Below, piece by piece: positions 1 through 7,498 of a stretch of 21,011 nucleotides of DNA (within the stretch, counting starts at the first letter, position 1; the number at the start of each line of letters is the position of its first letter). The DNA comes from Thermoflexales bacterium. GTDB taxonomy: Bacteria > Chloroflexota > Anaerolineae > B4-G1 > SLSP01. The notes beneath the pieces are model-generated. The model was not told the DNA's origin. It did not search any database and saw only the letters and a list, made by a program, of their open reading frames with translations. Where the stretch lies: contig SLSP01000386.1 in assembly GCA_007130345.1 (NCBI GenBank), positions 1 through 21,011 of the forward strand, written 5' to 3'. The position numbers and the translations under genes are program-made.

Positions 1-2274
1 CAGGTGTTCTAGTTCGCCGCTTTCGGTGGCGCGGTAGACGGCGAGGCGCAGGTCGTAGACGCCAGGCTCCGCGTCGGGCGCGATGGGCAAGACGCGGGTT
101 TCGCGCAGGACTTGGCCCGGTTCCCATGTCGAGGTGGGGGCCGCGCCATCCAGCGGCCACGCATCCGATTGGGCGGCCTTGCGCCAATGCGCGTCAATCA
201 ATTGCACGGAGATGGTGTAGTCGCTGTCAATGGGCGCGTCGCCGCGCCAGAACAACGTCAGCGTCAGCGTCTCGCCGGCGCTGACCACCGGCGCGTTGAG
301 GTCGTAGCCGACGAGCGTCATCCCCTTGCCAAAACGGACATCGAGGCTGGCGTCCTCGCCAAGTTCGCGCAACTCCGGGCCGCTGAACGTCGTGAACTCG
401 CCCGTTTGCCCGTTGTCCATCACTGGCAGCCGCTGTCCCGTGTAGGTCTCCACGACGCCCACCGCGAAGGTCAGGTGGTCGGGCGCGAGGGCCAGCCGGG
501 AGATGGGGATGACGTACCGCTCGGCCCAGATCGCGCCGGGTTCCAGCCAGGTGGTGGAGATAAGGCCGCGTCCAGGGAAGGCGTCGCGCTGCGCGACGAT
601 GCGCTCGCCCGCGCCGCGCAGGTGGATGAAGATGGAGTGGTCGGTGGATGTGGGGGCCAGCGCCTCCCAATAGAGCGTGAAATCCACCGCTTCGCCGGGG
701 CGGACGCGGTCGGTTTCGAGGGTGTAGCCGTGCAAGCGCAGCGTCTCGCCGAACTGCGCCTCGTGGCGGATGATGGCGGAGGGCAGCGACATGATGGGCG
801 GTGGCGCGTACAGCGGCAGAATCCACGCGGGGAGCGCGACCGCGCTCAGGCTCAGGAGCAGCGCGGCGAAGCCTCCGGCGGTGACGGGGCGGGCGCGTTG
901 GGGCAACCACGCGCTCACGCCGAGCGCCATGCCGAGCGACCAGAGCGGCATCGCGGAGAAGATGAGGCGGCCCTGCGAAGACCACGTCACGGCAGCCCAC
1001 TGCATCCACGAGACGAGGATGGCGACCGGCCAGGCCCACGCCAGCGCGCGGGCGGCGGTCTCCGGGTTCCAGGAGAAAGGCCAGAGCTTGGCTTGCAAAC
1101 TGCCCGCGTCGCGGTCGCGTAGCCAGCGGATGAAGGCCAGGAGCAGTCCGCCCATCGCCAGCACCGCCAGCGTGTTGAGGACGCGGTAAATCCAGGTCGG
1201 CATCGGCGCGTTGAGGCCGCCGAAGTTGCCCCAGTACCCGGCGGCGAAGGCGAACCGCTCCGCCCACAACTGCGCGAAGTCGGCGGGCACATCCCGCGTG
1301 CCGAGCACGGCGTAGAAAGCGTTGAAGCCGAGCCAATCCCCGTAAAGCCGGACATTGCGCGCGAACCACCATCCCGCCAGCACGACCATCGGCAGCAGGG
1401 CGATGAGCAAATCGCGAATGGCAAAGGGCAAATGGCGAAGGAGGTTGCGTATTGCGTGTTGCGTGTTGCGTGTTGCATCCTGCGTTCTGCGGCTTTTCTG
1501 CCACGTCTGCCACGCGATGGTCGCGGCCACAAACGGGAGCATGCCCAGGCCGCTGGCTTTGGTTAGGGTTGCCAGGGCGATGACGACGCCCACTTTGGCG
1601 TAATCCGCCGGTTTGATGCTCTCCGGCGCTTTGACCATCCGCAGCATCCACAGCAGCGCGAGCGAGCAGAGCGGCACGATGAGGTTGTCGTTGTTCACCG
1701 ACGCGCTGATGAAGAGGTACATCGGCGTGAAGGCGTGGACGGCGGCGGCGGCGAGGGGCAGCCACGGCGGTTCCGGGTAGAGTTCGCGGACGAGCGCCCA
1801 GGTCAGGTAGACGGCCCAGACGCCCAGGCCCACCGAAAAGAGGCGCACGAGCCGGACGGCGAGAACCGTCCCGCGCCAGGGGAAGCGCTCGACGCCGGGG
1901 CGATGCGCCACGAGATTGGGATTGCTGCGGTCGGGCGTGATCTCGCCGGCGGCGACGTGCGGGTTGAGGTGGCGCACCTGCTCCATATCAGAGGTGTCAA
2001 TCCAGAAGGTGAGCGCCGCGCCCAGAGCATAGTAGAGCGGCGGCTGACTGCCTTCTTGCCGCCAGGGGCCGCTCGACGCGCCCGGCTCCAGCGGCTGCAC
2101 CGGCAGCGTCCACGTCCGCGCGAGCACCTCCACCATCGGATAGTGCCACACCTCGTCCGACATCTCGAAGAGCGGCACGGTCACGCTGTAGAGCGCGCCC
2201 AGGAGGGCGAACGTCGCCAGGATGCCGAGCAGGATGCGGCGCTCCAGGGGCGGTAGGGTTTGGATGGTTTTCAT
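1..2274 (-). CDS. GT39/ArnT-like multi-pass membrane glycosyltransferase (partial, C-terminus beyond window)
   Basis: One frame stays open from the ATG at 2274 to the window edge (758 codons, no stop), so the gene is truncated by the window, not broken. The N-terminus has a hydrophobic helix (about residues 14-34), then an acidic EMSDEVWHY segment (D40/E41) and QPPLYYAL (about 77-84). This order is typical of GT39/ArnT-like enzymes, which move sugars from polyprenyl-phosphate donors on the outer face of the membrane. Several more hydrophobic segments follow to about residue 500. The rest contains two similar beta-sandwich-like repeats (each with GYxL...G-E-x-hydrophobic-TLYW/TLFW), probably outside the cell. 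Residues about 261-289 are encoded by heptamer repeats and form a low-complexity loop. The start lies 20 bp after the nuclease gene and has no clear Shine-Dalgarno. The acceptor is unknown; DUF2142-type proteins are an alternative label. Confidence 0.82.
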   Translation of the reverse strand, partial: MKTIQTLPPLERRILLGILATFALLGALYSVTVPLFEMSDEVWHYPMVEVLARTWTLPVQPLEPGASSGPWRQEGSQPPLYYALGAALTFWIDTSDMEQVRHLNPHVAAGEITPDRSNPNLVAHRPGVERFPWRGTVLAVRLVRLFSVGLGVWAVYLTWALVRELYPEPPWLPLAAAAVHAFTPMYLFISASVNNDNLIVPLCSLALLWMLRMVKAPESIKPADYAKVGVVIALATLTKASGLGMLPFVAATIAWQTWQKSRRTQDATRNTQHAIRNLLRHLPFAIRDLLIALLPMVVLAGWWFARNVRLYGDWLGFNAFYAVLGTRDVPADFAQLWAERFAFAAGYWGNFGGLNAPMPTWIYRVLNTLAVLAMGGLLLAFIRWLRDRDAGSLQAKLWPFSWNPETAARALAWAWPVAILVSWMQWAAVTWSSQGRLIFSAMPLWSLGMALGVSAWLPQRARPVTAGGFAALLLSLSAVALPAWILPLYAPPPIMSLPSAIIRHEAQFGETLRLHGYTLETDRVRPGEAVDFTLYWEALAPTSTDHSIFIHLRGAGERIVAQRDAFPGRGLISTTWLEPGAIWAERYVIPISRLALAPDHLTFAVGVVETYTGQRLPVMDNGQTGEFTTFSGPELRELGEDASLDVRFGKGMTLVGYDLNAPVVSAGETLTLTLFWRGDAPIDSDYTISVQLIDAHWRKAAQSDAWPLDGAAPTSTWEPGQVLRETRVLPIAPDAEPGVYDLRLAVYRATESGELEHL
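1407..1492. repeat. 7-bp-period tandem repeats inside the GT39 gene
   Basis: Read on the plus strand, five GCAAATG-like heptamers (1407-1441) are followed, after 2 bp, by seven GTTGCGT-like heptamers (1444-1492). The reading frame of the glycosyltransferase stays open through them and translates them into an Arg/Thr/Asn/Gln/His-rich stretch between hydrophobic segments. The 14-mer at 1444-1457 is the exact reverse complement of 13896-13909. Confidence 0.85.
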
Positions 2275-2294
2275 AGGATTCACGGAATTAAGGT

Positions 2295-4001
2295 TCATTG
2301 CAAAGGTTGCACGTACTGGTTATCATTCAAAACCGCTTCTAGCTTCTCTGAAACAAGCTGAATTGCATCAGGAAGAAAGGGTAAGCCGCCGATGCCCACA
2401 AGCTCCAGGCTCTTGTAGAATTGATGGCCGCGATAGGCGTCTTCATCTGCGTAGGGAAACAGAGCTATGGCTTCTTTCACCACGCCGCGAGTGAATTTAC
2501 CGGCCTTGAGTGGATGCGGCAAGGCAATCGCATCACGGTAACGGTGCATAGTATTGATGTCATCGGTTGTCGGGCCAACGCCGCCATAGCGTTTTTGGTA
2601 GTCTTTGTCAAAATTTAGCCGGTATTTGGCATCGAAGATGTAAAACACACCTTCTTCACTGGCAAGTTGTACTACGTTATCGGGGCGTTGGGGCAAAGTG
2701 GGGAGATCGCTAAATAAGCGGTTGTAGACCAGGTAAAAGTGTTTACCTGATTGGGGGTCTCGAAAGCGTACCGAGGACTCGACGCCTTTTTTCAAGACGA
2801 CGGTAACTCGCAATCGCCTGATCTTCACTATGGATTGTTGTTCCAGGTTAAACTTCTCGCGTAGTATCTCAACCAACTTCAGAAAACACCAGTATTCATA
2901 AAGGAGCGCGACATCCTTGACGCCAATCTGCAACAAATCTCCGCCAAGTGATAGTCCACCGTTCAACAAGCGCGCAATTTTGGCGAACCGGGCATAATGC
3001 GGATGTCGCGCAAGTACCAATGAGTTGGGAGGGACAGGTGGCGTTACGGCTACTTCTTGCAGGAAAGGTAAACCGAGAAACTTTTGCAAAACTTTTAGCA
3101 TCTGCTGTGCTTCAATAGCCGCCGCATTGAAGAACTTCTGTTCGGCTGAGAGGTCGGCATCTTCATCGCCGGTAGTCTCGGCGTGGATAATGCGCGTTAG
3201 GTTGTGACGCACTTCCAGTAGCAAGGCTTTGAGGTAGCGATTCTCCGGTGTATCAAAAGTAACGCGCTTAATCACTTCTGGTACCCGCTCTGGTAATTGG
3301 ATCTGCGTGCCGGGGAGCAGTCCACCTGGTCTTGTCACCACGCGGCGTAGGATTCGGTCCAGTTGCCGGGCATCCACGCGCCGAGATCGGGCTATTGGCA
3401 CGTTTTTGACAGCGCGTTCTAGTTTAGCATGAGGGTTTTGCGCGATAGCTTGCCCAACGCGCAGAAGGTCATCGAAGTAGTGGCGTATCAGGGAAAACCA
3501 TTCGGCAAGTGTGGGGTAGGTTGTCTGGGTTGGATCTGCCAATCCAAAAGTGCGCGCCTGGACGGTCATTGCCAGATTGCGGGTAATTGCGGACACTTCA
3601 TCGCGCATTTGTTGATAATCTGCGCGATAATCAATTTTAAGTGGGAAAACCTCAAATCTGAGCGTGGTTGTATTCGCGCCATCTTGCACTTTGACTTCGG
3701 CCCACCCGATGTCATTGCGAAAATCCAGTGAATAGTGCGTCACTTCACCAAGTTGATGCCGTATCTGTGAAGTTAGCGGAAGATGTAAAGAAGCCTTGCT
3801 AGAAGCTGACTTGAAGTAGAAGTCATAGCGTGTATTCTCGAAGAACAGAGGTCTGCTGCTGTCCAAGACGGTTAAATTTGCAACCCCTTCTAACTCGCAG
3901 GTGGTTACATTCGCGGGCTTAATAAAAGGAGGCAGATCGCGGAGTCCCCCCGAGATTTCGAGTTGCCAGTTCTCAGATTCCAGCTTGAGGAGTAAAGCCA
4001 C
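2295..4001 (-). CDS. DUF2357 / PD-(D/E)XK restriction nuclease subunit (LlaJI R2-like)
   Basis: Probably the DNA-cleaving subunit that works with the McrB-like NTPase encoded just upstream. The N-terminal half resembles DUF2357. The C-terminal part has a PD-(D/E)XK nuclease signature: RPDN (Asp about 441), then a hydrophobic strand ending in FDAKYRL (Asp about 457, Lys about 459), then a conserved HRYRDAI helix, matching the PDDEXK_7 (former DUF524) family. Start choice: an in-frame TTG lies at 4016, but GGGGAGG (4008-4014) lies inside that extension and sits 6 nt before a GTG at 4001, so GTG is preferred (568 aa). It then begins 2 bp after the NTPase stop, consistent with re-initiation. Base composition is lower in GC than the flanking glycosyltransferase genes. 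It is not a close McrC homologue by eye. Confidence 0.82.
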   Translation of the reverse strand: MALLLKLESENWQLEISGGLRDLPPFIKPANVTTCELEGVANLTVLDSSRPLFFENTRYDFYFKSASSKASLHLPLTSQIRHQLGEVTHYSLDFRNDIGWAEVKVQDGANTTTLRFEVFPLKIDYRADYQQMRDEVSAITRNLAMTVQARTFGLADPTQTTYPTLAEWFSLIRHYFDDLLRVGQAIAQNPHAKLERAVKNVPIARSRRVDARQLDRILRRVVTRPGGLLPGTQIQLPERVPEVIKRVTFDTPENRYLKALLLEVRHNLTRIIHAETTGDEDADLSAEQKFFNAAAIEAQQMLKVLQKFLGLPFLQEVAVTPPVPPNSLVLARHPHYARFAKIARLLNGGLSLGGDLLQIGVKDVALLYEYWCFLKLVEILREKFNLEQQSIVKIRRLRVTVVLKKGVESSVRFRDPQSGKHFYLVYNRLFSDLPTLPQRPDNVVQLASEEGVFYIFDAKYRLNFDKDYQKRYGGVGPTTDDINTMHRYRDAIALPHPLKAGKFTRGVVKEAIALFPYADEDAYRGHQFYKSLELVGIGGLPFLPDAIQLVSEKLEAVLNDNQYVQPLQ

Positions 4002-4003
4002 GC

Positions 4004-5398
4004 TCAGCCTCCCCAATATGTCGTCGCGCCTTCTACTTCGAGACGTTGTAACATACGATCAACTTTCTCGGCAGCGCGCTCAAACGGGCCGGAAGGCAAC
4101 ATTGAAGATGTGTCAGGATTCAGACGGCGGGATTGTTGCAGCCAATCCCGTAGTTGTTCTAGGGCTTGATGTAACGATTCTCCTGTACCGGTAATTTTGG
4201 GAAGAATTTTTTGCAATACGCATAGATCAAAAGCCGCGTCTATCGTCAAAATGTCGGCCAAACTATCGTTATGCCAGTGCCACAGATACAGTAATATCGC
4301 ATCGCGGGTTCTGTAGCCGATAGAAATCCCTGCCGGTTTAAGTAGCTGGCGGATTTCTTCTAACAACCCCGCGATCCCGTGAAAAAAGAGTTCAGAGTCT
4401 TCGTAGACTTCGCGCACTGAGACGGGACTTTCTGTGTCTATCAAGCGGTTGACCAGGACAGGTAAAAGGTGCTCGTTAATCTCCTCGTAAGTATAAGATG
4501 AGAAAGCTGTCAAATCTACATCGTCAAATTCAATAACAAAGGCGCGATCTATGACTTTAGGACTGAAAGCGCGGGTGGTTTCGTCCATATTGGCCGTGCC
4601 GATAACCCGCGCATTTGAGGGTAGGTACAAGGCGCGCAACTCCTGGTAAACATCTTCCGCATCTGGGTGTGGCAAATCCAGGGGCAGCGCATCGGTGATA
4701 ATAGCCTGAGCATCGCGTCTACGGGTTTCGACAATGCTTAAGAAATCGCTGAAATAGTGTTCGACAACAGCCAAGTTCATCTCATCCAGTAAAACTATGG
4801 CGCTTTTGTCAGGCGTTGCCGCTGCTGAACGTAAAGCTCGCGTAAAATGGCCTTCAATAAAGGTAGTTGGATTGAGGCTTGGCGTATAGCCAAACAACTC
4901 CGCGTTATCTGACCATTGTGGCTGGACACTGATGGCCGTGAGATCTGCTCGTGTTAGCTCTGCAAACAAGCGAGGGATCCAACTTTTGCCGGTTCCCGAT
5001 AAGCCTGCTAAGATGATGATAGGGCTAGACATCAACGCCAGATAGAAATTGGCTAATTCCGCAGATGTGATAATGCAACCACGCGCATCCATTGCTTTTT
5101 GCAACTCTTTGAGTGCATCGGATACCGCTCCAGAAGCGCGTGGTTCAGGCTGAAAACGTGGGCCAGGACGATATTCACGGGTTACAGTGCCGCGTCTTTC
5201 TGGCGTGAAGGTTTTTGTCATATTCCCGGTCGGTTCTATGTCTCCGTTTCTGCTTAACAGTCGCCAATATGTGCCGGGTATATCCTGATCAGTGTAATGT
5301 CGAAGTTGATCAAAGGGAAACCGCGCGCCTGTTCCTAAGTCTTCGACTAACTTTTCTACAGCTTGACAGGCGGCTTTGTAGGCTTGATCTTCATTCAT
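4004..5398 (-). CDS. McrB-like AAA+ NTPase of a restriction system (LlaJI R1-like)
   Basis: AAA+ motor expected to translocate DNA and drive the partner nuclease. Visible motifs: Walker A GLSGTGKSW (Lys138), Walker B LLDEMN (D205/E206), and a sensor-like GTANMDE (Asn270) followed by an arginine-containing segment ending IDRAFVIEFD. This pattern is that of the McrB family, whose E. coli member uses GTP. The N-terminal about 120 residues have no motif I recognise and may bind target DNA. An upstream in-frame extension of 52 residues exists, but the ATG at 5398 has a GAGGAG 9 nt away and overlaps the glycosylase stop by 8 bp (ATGAATGA), so the short form (464 aa) is chosen. It is third in the island operon, next to the nuclease. 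Confidence 0.85.
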   Translation of the reverse strand: MNEDQAYKAACQAVEKLVEDLGTGARFPFDQLRHYTDQDIPGTYWRLLSRNGDIEPTGNMTKTFTPERRGTVTREYRPGPRFQPEPRASGAVSDALKELQKAMDARGCIITSAELANFYLALMSSPIIILAGLSGTGKSWIPRLFAELTRADLTAISVQPQWSDNAELFGYTPSLNPTTFIEGHFTRALRSAAATPDKSAIVLLDEMNLAVVEHYFSDFLSIVETRRRDAQAIITDALPLDLPHPDAEDVYQELRALYLPSNARVIGTANMDETTRAFSPKVIDRAFVIEFDDVDLTAFSSYTYEEINEHLLPVLVNRLIDTESPVSVREVYEDSELFFHGIAGLLEEIRQLLKPAGISIGYRTRDAILLYLWHWHNDSLADILTIDAAFDLCVLQKILPKITGTGESLHQALEQLRDWLQQSRRLNPDTSSMLPSGPFERAAEKVDRMLQRLEVEGATTYWGG

Positions 5399-6071
5399 CA
5401 GATGGCTCCTCGTGGTTATGAGATAGGTTGTAATCACAGAGACTACATAGCGGACATATTTCGCACTCTGGATTACGAGCGTGGCACGCGGCCGCGCCGA
5501 GGTCAAGCAAAGCCAAATTATACTCGCGGGCTTTGCCTTCGGGCATATATTCAAGCACTAATGCGCGGAGGGCTTGGGTTGGCGCGTTGCGCGGTTTGAA
5601 AGGCACCGAGAATACACGATGGAAAATACGCATCACGTTGATGTCAATCATAGGCACAGATTCACCAAACGCTTGACACGCGATAGCGGCCGCGCCATAA
5701 GGCCCCGCGCCAGGCAGTTCGCGTAGTTCTTTCTCAGTGGCTGGAAATTCTCCGTTGTATGTTTCGACGACTTCCCGCGCCATTTGATGTAACCGGCGCG
5801 CTCGTGCCGGGAGACCCAATGGATAAAGTGTTTCTTGCACGGATTCTGAGTTAGCTTGGGCCAGCGCGTTAATATCGGGGAATTGTTCAAGAAATTCGGG
5901 GTAGACCTGCAAGGCATTAGTCGCGGCAGTTTTTTGTAATAATGCCTCGGCTACTGCAATCTCGTAGGGTGAAGTTGTCGCGCGCCAGGGGAAATCACGG
6001 CGGTTTTCTTCAAACCACGTTAATAGCAGCATTGCGAATTGCTCTTTAGACGTTGAGTCTGGCGGGTTCAT
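5391..6071 (-). CDS. HhH-GPD [4Fe-4S] DNA glycosylase, probable T:G mismatch (Mig-like) type
   Basis: A 226-aa member of the EndoIII/MutY superfamily. It has the helix-hairpin-helix LPGAGPYGAAAI (119-130), the catalytic Asp in MIDINVMRIF (Asp143) and a C-terminal cluster Cys196-X6-Cys203-X2-Cys206-X5-Cys212. The residue aligned with the EndoIII catalytic Lys (GVGRKTA) is Tyr125 here (GAGPYGA). Mig from Methanothermobacter, a thymine glycosylase acting on T:G, also has Tyr there, while MutY has Ser. Its position right after the C5-cytosine methylase (26-bp overlap) suggests it repairs deaminated 5-methylcytosine. The start at 6071 lacks a strong Shine-Dalgarno; the in-frame ATG at 6032 (residue 14), just after an AAAGAG, is possible and leaves the core intact. 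MutY-like adenine glycosylase is the main alternative, but the standard-length C-terminal MutT-like domain is absent. Confidence 0.85.
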   Translation of the reverse strand: MNPPDSTSKEQFAMLLLTWFEENRRDFPWRATTSPYEIAVAEALLQKTAATNALQVYPEFLEQFPDINALAQANSESVQETLYPLGLPARARRLHQMAREVVETYNGEFPATEKELRELPGAGPYGAAAIACQAFGESVPMIDINVMRIFHRVFSVPFKPRNAPTQALRALVLEYMPEGKAREYNLALLDLGAAACHARNPECEICPLCSLCDYNLSHNHEEPSDE

Positions 6072-7467
6072 AGATTTTGATCACGCGATATGCAGGTGAT
6101 TTTTGCATTTCTTCTCGCTCAATCAGCGTAACAATGTGTTCTGCGATAGCTTGCGCTAATTTAGGAGGCACGGCTTCCCCAATCATATCCATCCCTACGC
6201 CAATGCGCTCGGTATCGTGCAGATTGTCGGCTGAAGTGATAAACCGGAAATCATCATCAAAGGATTGAAGCCGGGCAGCTTCGCGCATGGTAATGCCTCG
6301 GTCTTGTTCTGGATGTGTAAACCGTCCTGATCCCAAAAAATTGGCGTTTGCTGTGATGGTCAATGCCGGCTCACCCCAAGCCAATCGCGTGTACGCGCTC
6401 CAATAATAGGATTTGAAGAAAGCGGGATTGATCAATTTTTCGGCAATCAAACGTTTCTTAGCTTCTTCGTAAGTTAATTTGTCTCGTGCGACTCGCTGTT
6501 TGATCAATTGGTCGTAACGTGCTTGCATCCGCGTGCTTGCATCGTCCCAAGTTTCACCGGGGTTCATCTCTCGAATAATCTTCATAATCCGTCGGCTATA
6601 AATGCGGCGAATATGATTATAGGGGAAAGCGATGGAACTGCGCATGGATTGGGCGAAATCGGATAATTCAACATGAGGATAAGTGGTAAGCGGAGTACCG
6701 CCCAACGAGTCTTTCTCTAAAGGGGGGATGGGAAGATCGCCAATAGCTTCTCTTACTGTGACCCACGTTGGTTTCCTCTCCTTAACCGCAAAAAGGGGGA
6801 ATTCCGTATAAGGAGGCTCTGGAAAACTCGCTTCACCTTCTCGGGAGGCGATAAAAAAAGCGCGCTCGCGCAATTGGGGCACCCCGTAATCCGCCGCGTT
6901 AAGCACGCGCACTTTTACATCATACCCCATCGCGTCGAACATATCGCATACAGCATCTTTCAATCCACCCAGAACGCCGTTAAACCCATGTCTGAGCATC
7001 TGCGGGACATTTTCTATAACAATAAATCGCGGGTGCAAGGCTTGGGCAATTTCTAAGAAGCGCAATACCAAATCATTCCGAGGATCTTCCGACAGGCGAT
7101 CATAACCTCTGAATCCCACAATCTCATTGTTTTCACGTTCTTCACTGCGCCGCATTTGGGAAAATCCTTGACAGGGCGGCCCGCCAATCAGGCAATCGAG
7201 TTCTCCAATTTCTATGCCTTTGCGTTTTAATTTGGCAATGATGGTTTGAATTTGCACCTCTCTGATATCGGCTTCAATGGTTTCTGGCTTACCAAGCGTT
7301 TCATTGACGTGATTTTCACGAAAGGTAGCCAGGGCTTCCTTTTTAATATCATTACCCAAAACCACATCGAATTGACCAGATCGAGCAAAGCCATGCGAGA
7401 ACCCACCGCAGCCACAAAACAACTCGGCGACGCTGTAATGATTGGTTTGGGTTGATTTTTCAGTCAT
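6046..7467 (-). CDS. DNA (cytosine-5-)-methyltransferase
   Basis: A 473-aa Dcm-family enzyme that transfers methyl from S-adenosylmethionine to C5 of cytosine and should protect host DNA from the linked nuclease. Motif I is ELFCGCGGFSHGF (15-27), the catalytic motif IV is GGPPCQGFS with Cys99, motif VI is IENVPQ (Glu152), motif VIII is QLRERAF (Gln198/Arg200/Arg202), and motifs IX and X are RLQSFDDDF and IGEAVPPKLAQAI. The target-recognition region is roughly 210-370; the target sequence cannot be read from it. A GGGAGA lies 9 nt before the ATG. It heads the island operon, 31 bp after the GT4 stop on the same strand. LlaJI has two methylases; only one is present here, which fits a palindromic target or hemimethylation tolerance. 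Composition is clearly more AT-rich than the flanking genes. Confidence 0.95.
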   Translation of the reverse strand: MTEKSTQTNHYSVAELFCGCGGFSHGFARSGQFDVVLGNDIKKEALATFRENHVNETLGKPETIEADIREVQIQTIIAKLKRKGIEIGELDCLIGGPPCQGFSQMRRSEERENNEIVGFRGYDRLSEDPRNDLVLRFLEIAQALHPRFIVIENVPQMLRHGFNGVLGGLKDAVCDMFDAMGYDVKVRVLNAADYGVPQLRERAFFIASREGEASFPEPPYTEFPLFAVKERKPTWVTVREAIGDLPIPPLEKDSLGGTPLTTYPHVELSDFAQSMRSSIAFPYNHIRRIYSRRIMKIIREMNPGETWDDASTRMQARYDQLIKQRVARDKLTYEEAKKRLIAEKLINPAFFKSYYWSAYTRLAWGEPALTITANANFLGSGRFTHPEQDRGITMREAARLQSFDDDFRFITSADNLHDTERIGVGMDMIGEAVPPKLAQAIAEHIVTLIEREEMQKSPAYRVIKIYEPARLNV

Positions 7468-7498
7468 TTAAGCTATCTCCCGATTAGATGCTTTGTAT

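Noticed and set aside
112..1122. 336-codon plus-strand open frame at the left edge
   Set aside because: Antisense to the GT39 gene and compositionally a shadow.
1407..1492. CRISPR array
   Set aside because: Units are 7 bp and contiguous without spacers.
227..1765. 512-codon open frame on the minus strand
   Set aside because: It overlaps the GT39 gene in another frame. Its translation is Arg/Pro/Ala-rich without motifs, as expected of a high-GC shadow, while the other frame reads as a proper membrane protein.
2295..4001. Orthodox McrC
   Set aside because: The N-terminal part fits DUF2357 better, and the operon carries a methylase, which McrBC (a modification-dependent system) does not need.
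5391..6071. Vsr-type mismatch endonuclease
   Set aside because: The protein has HhH-GPD and [4Fe-4S] motifs, not the Vsr nuclease fold, although the proposed job is similar.
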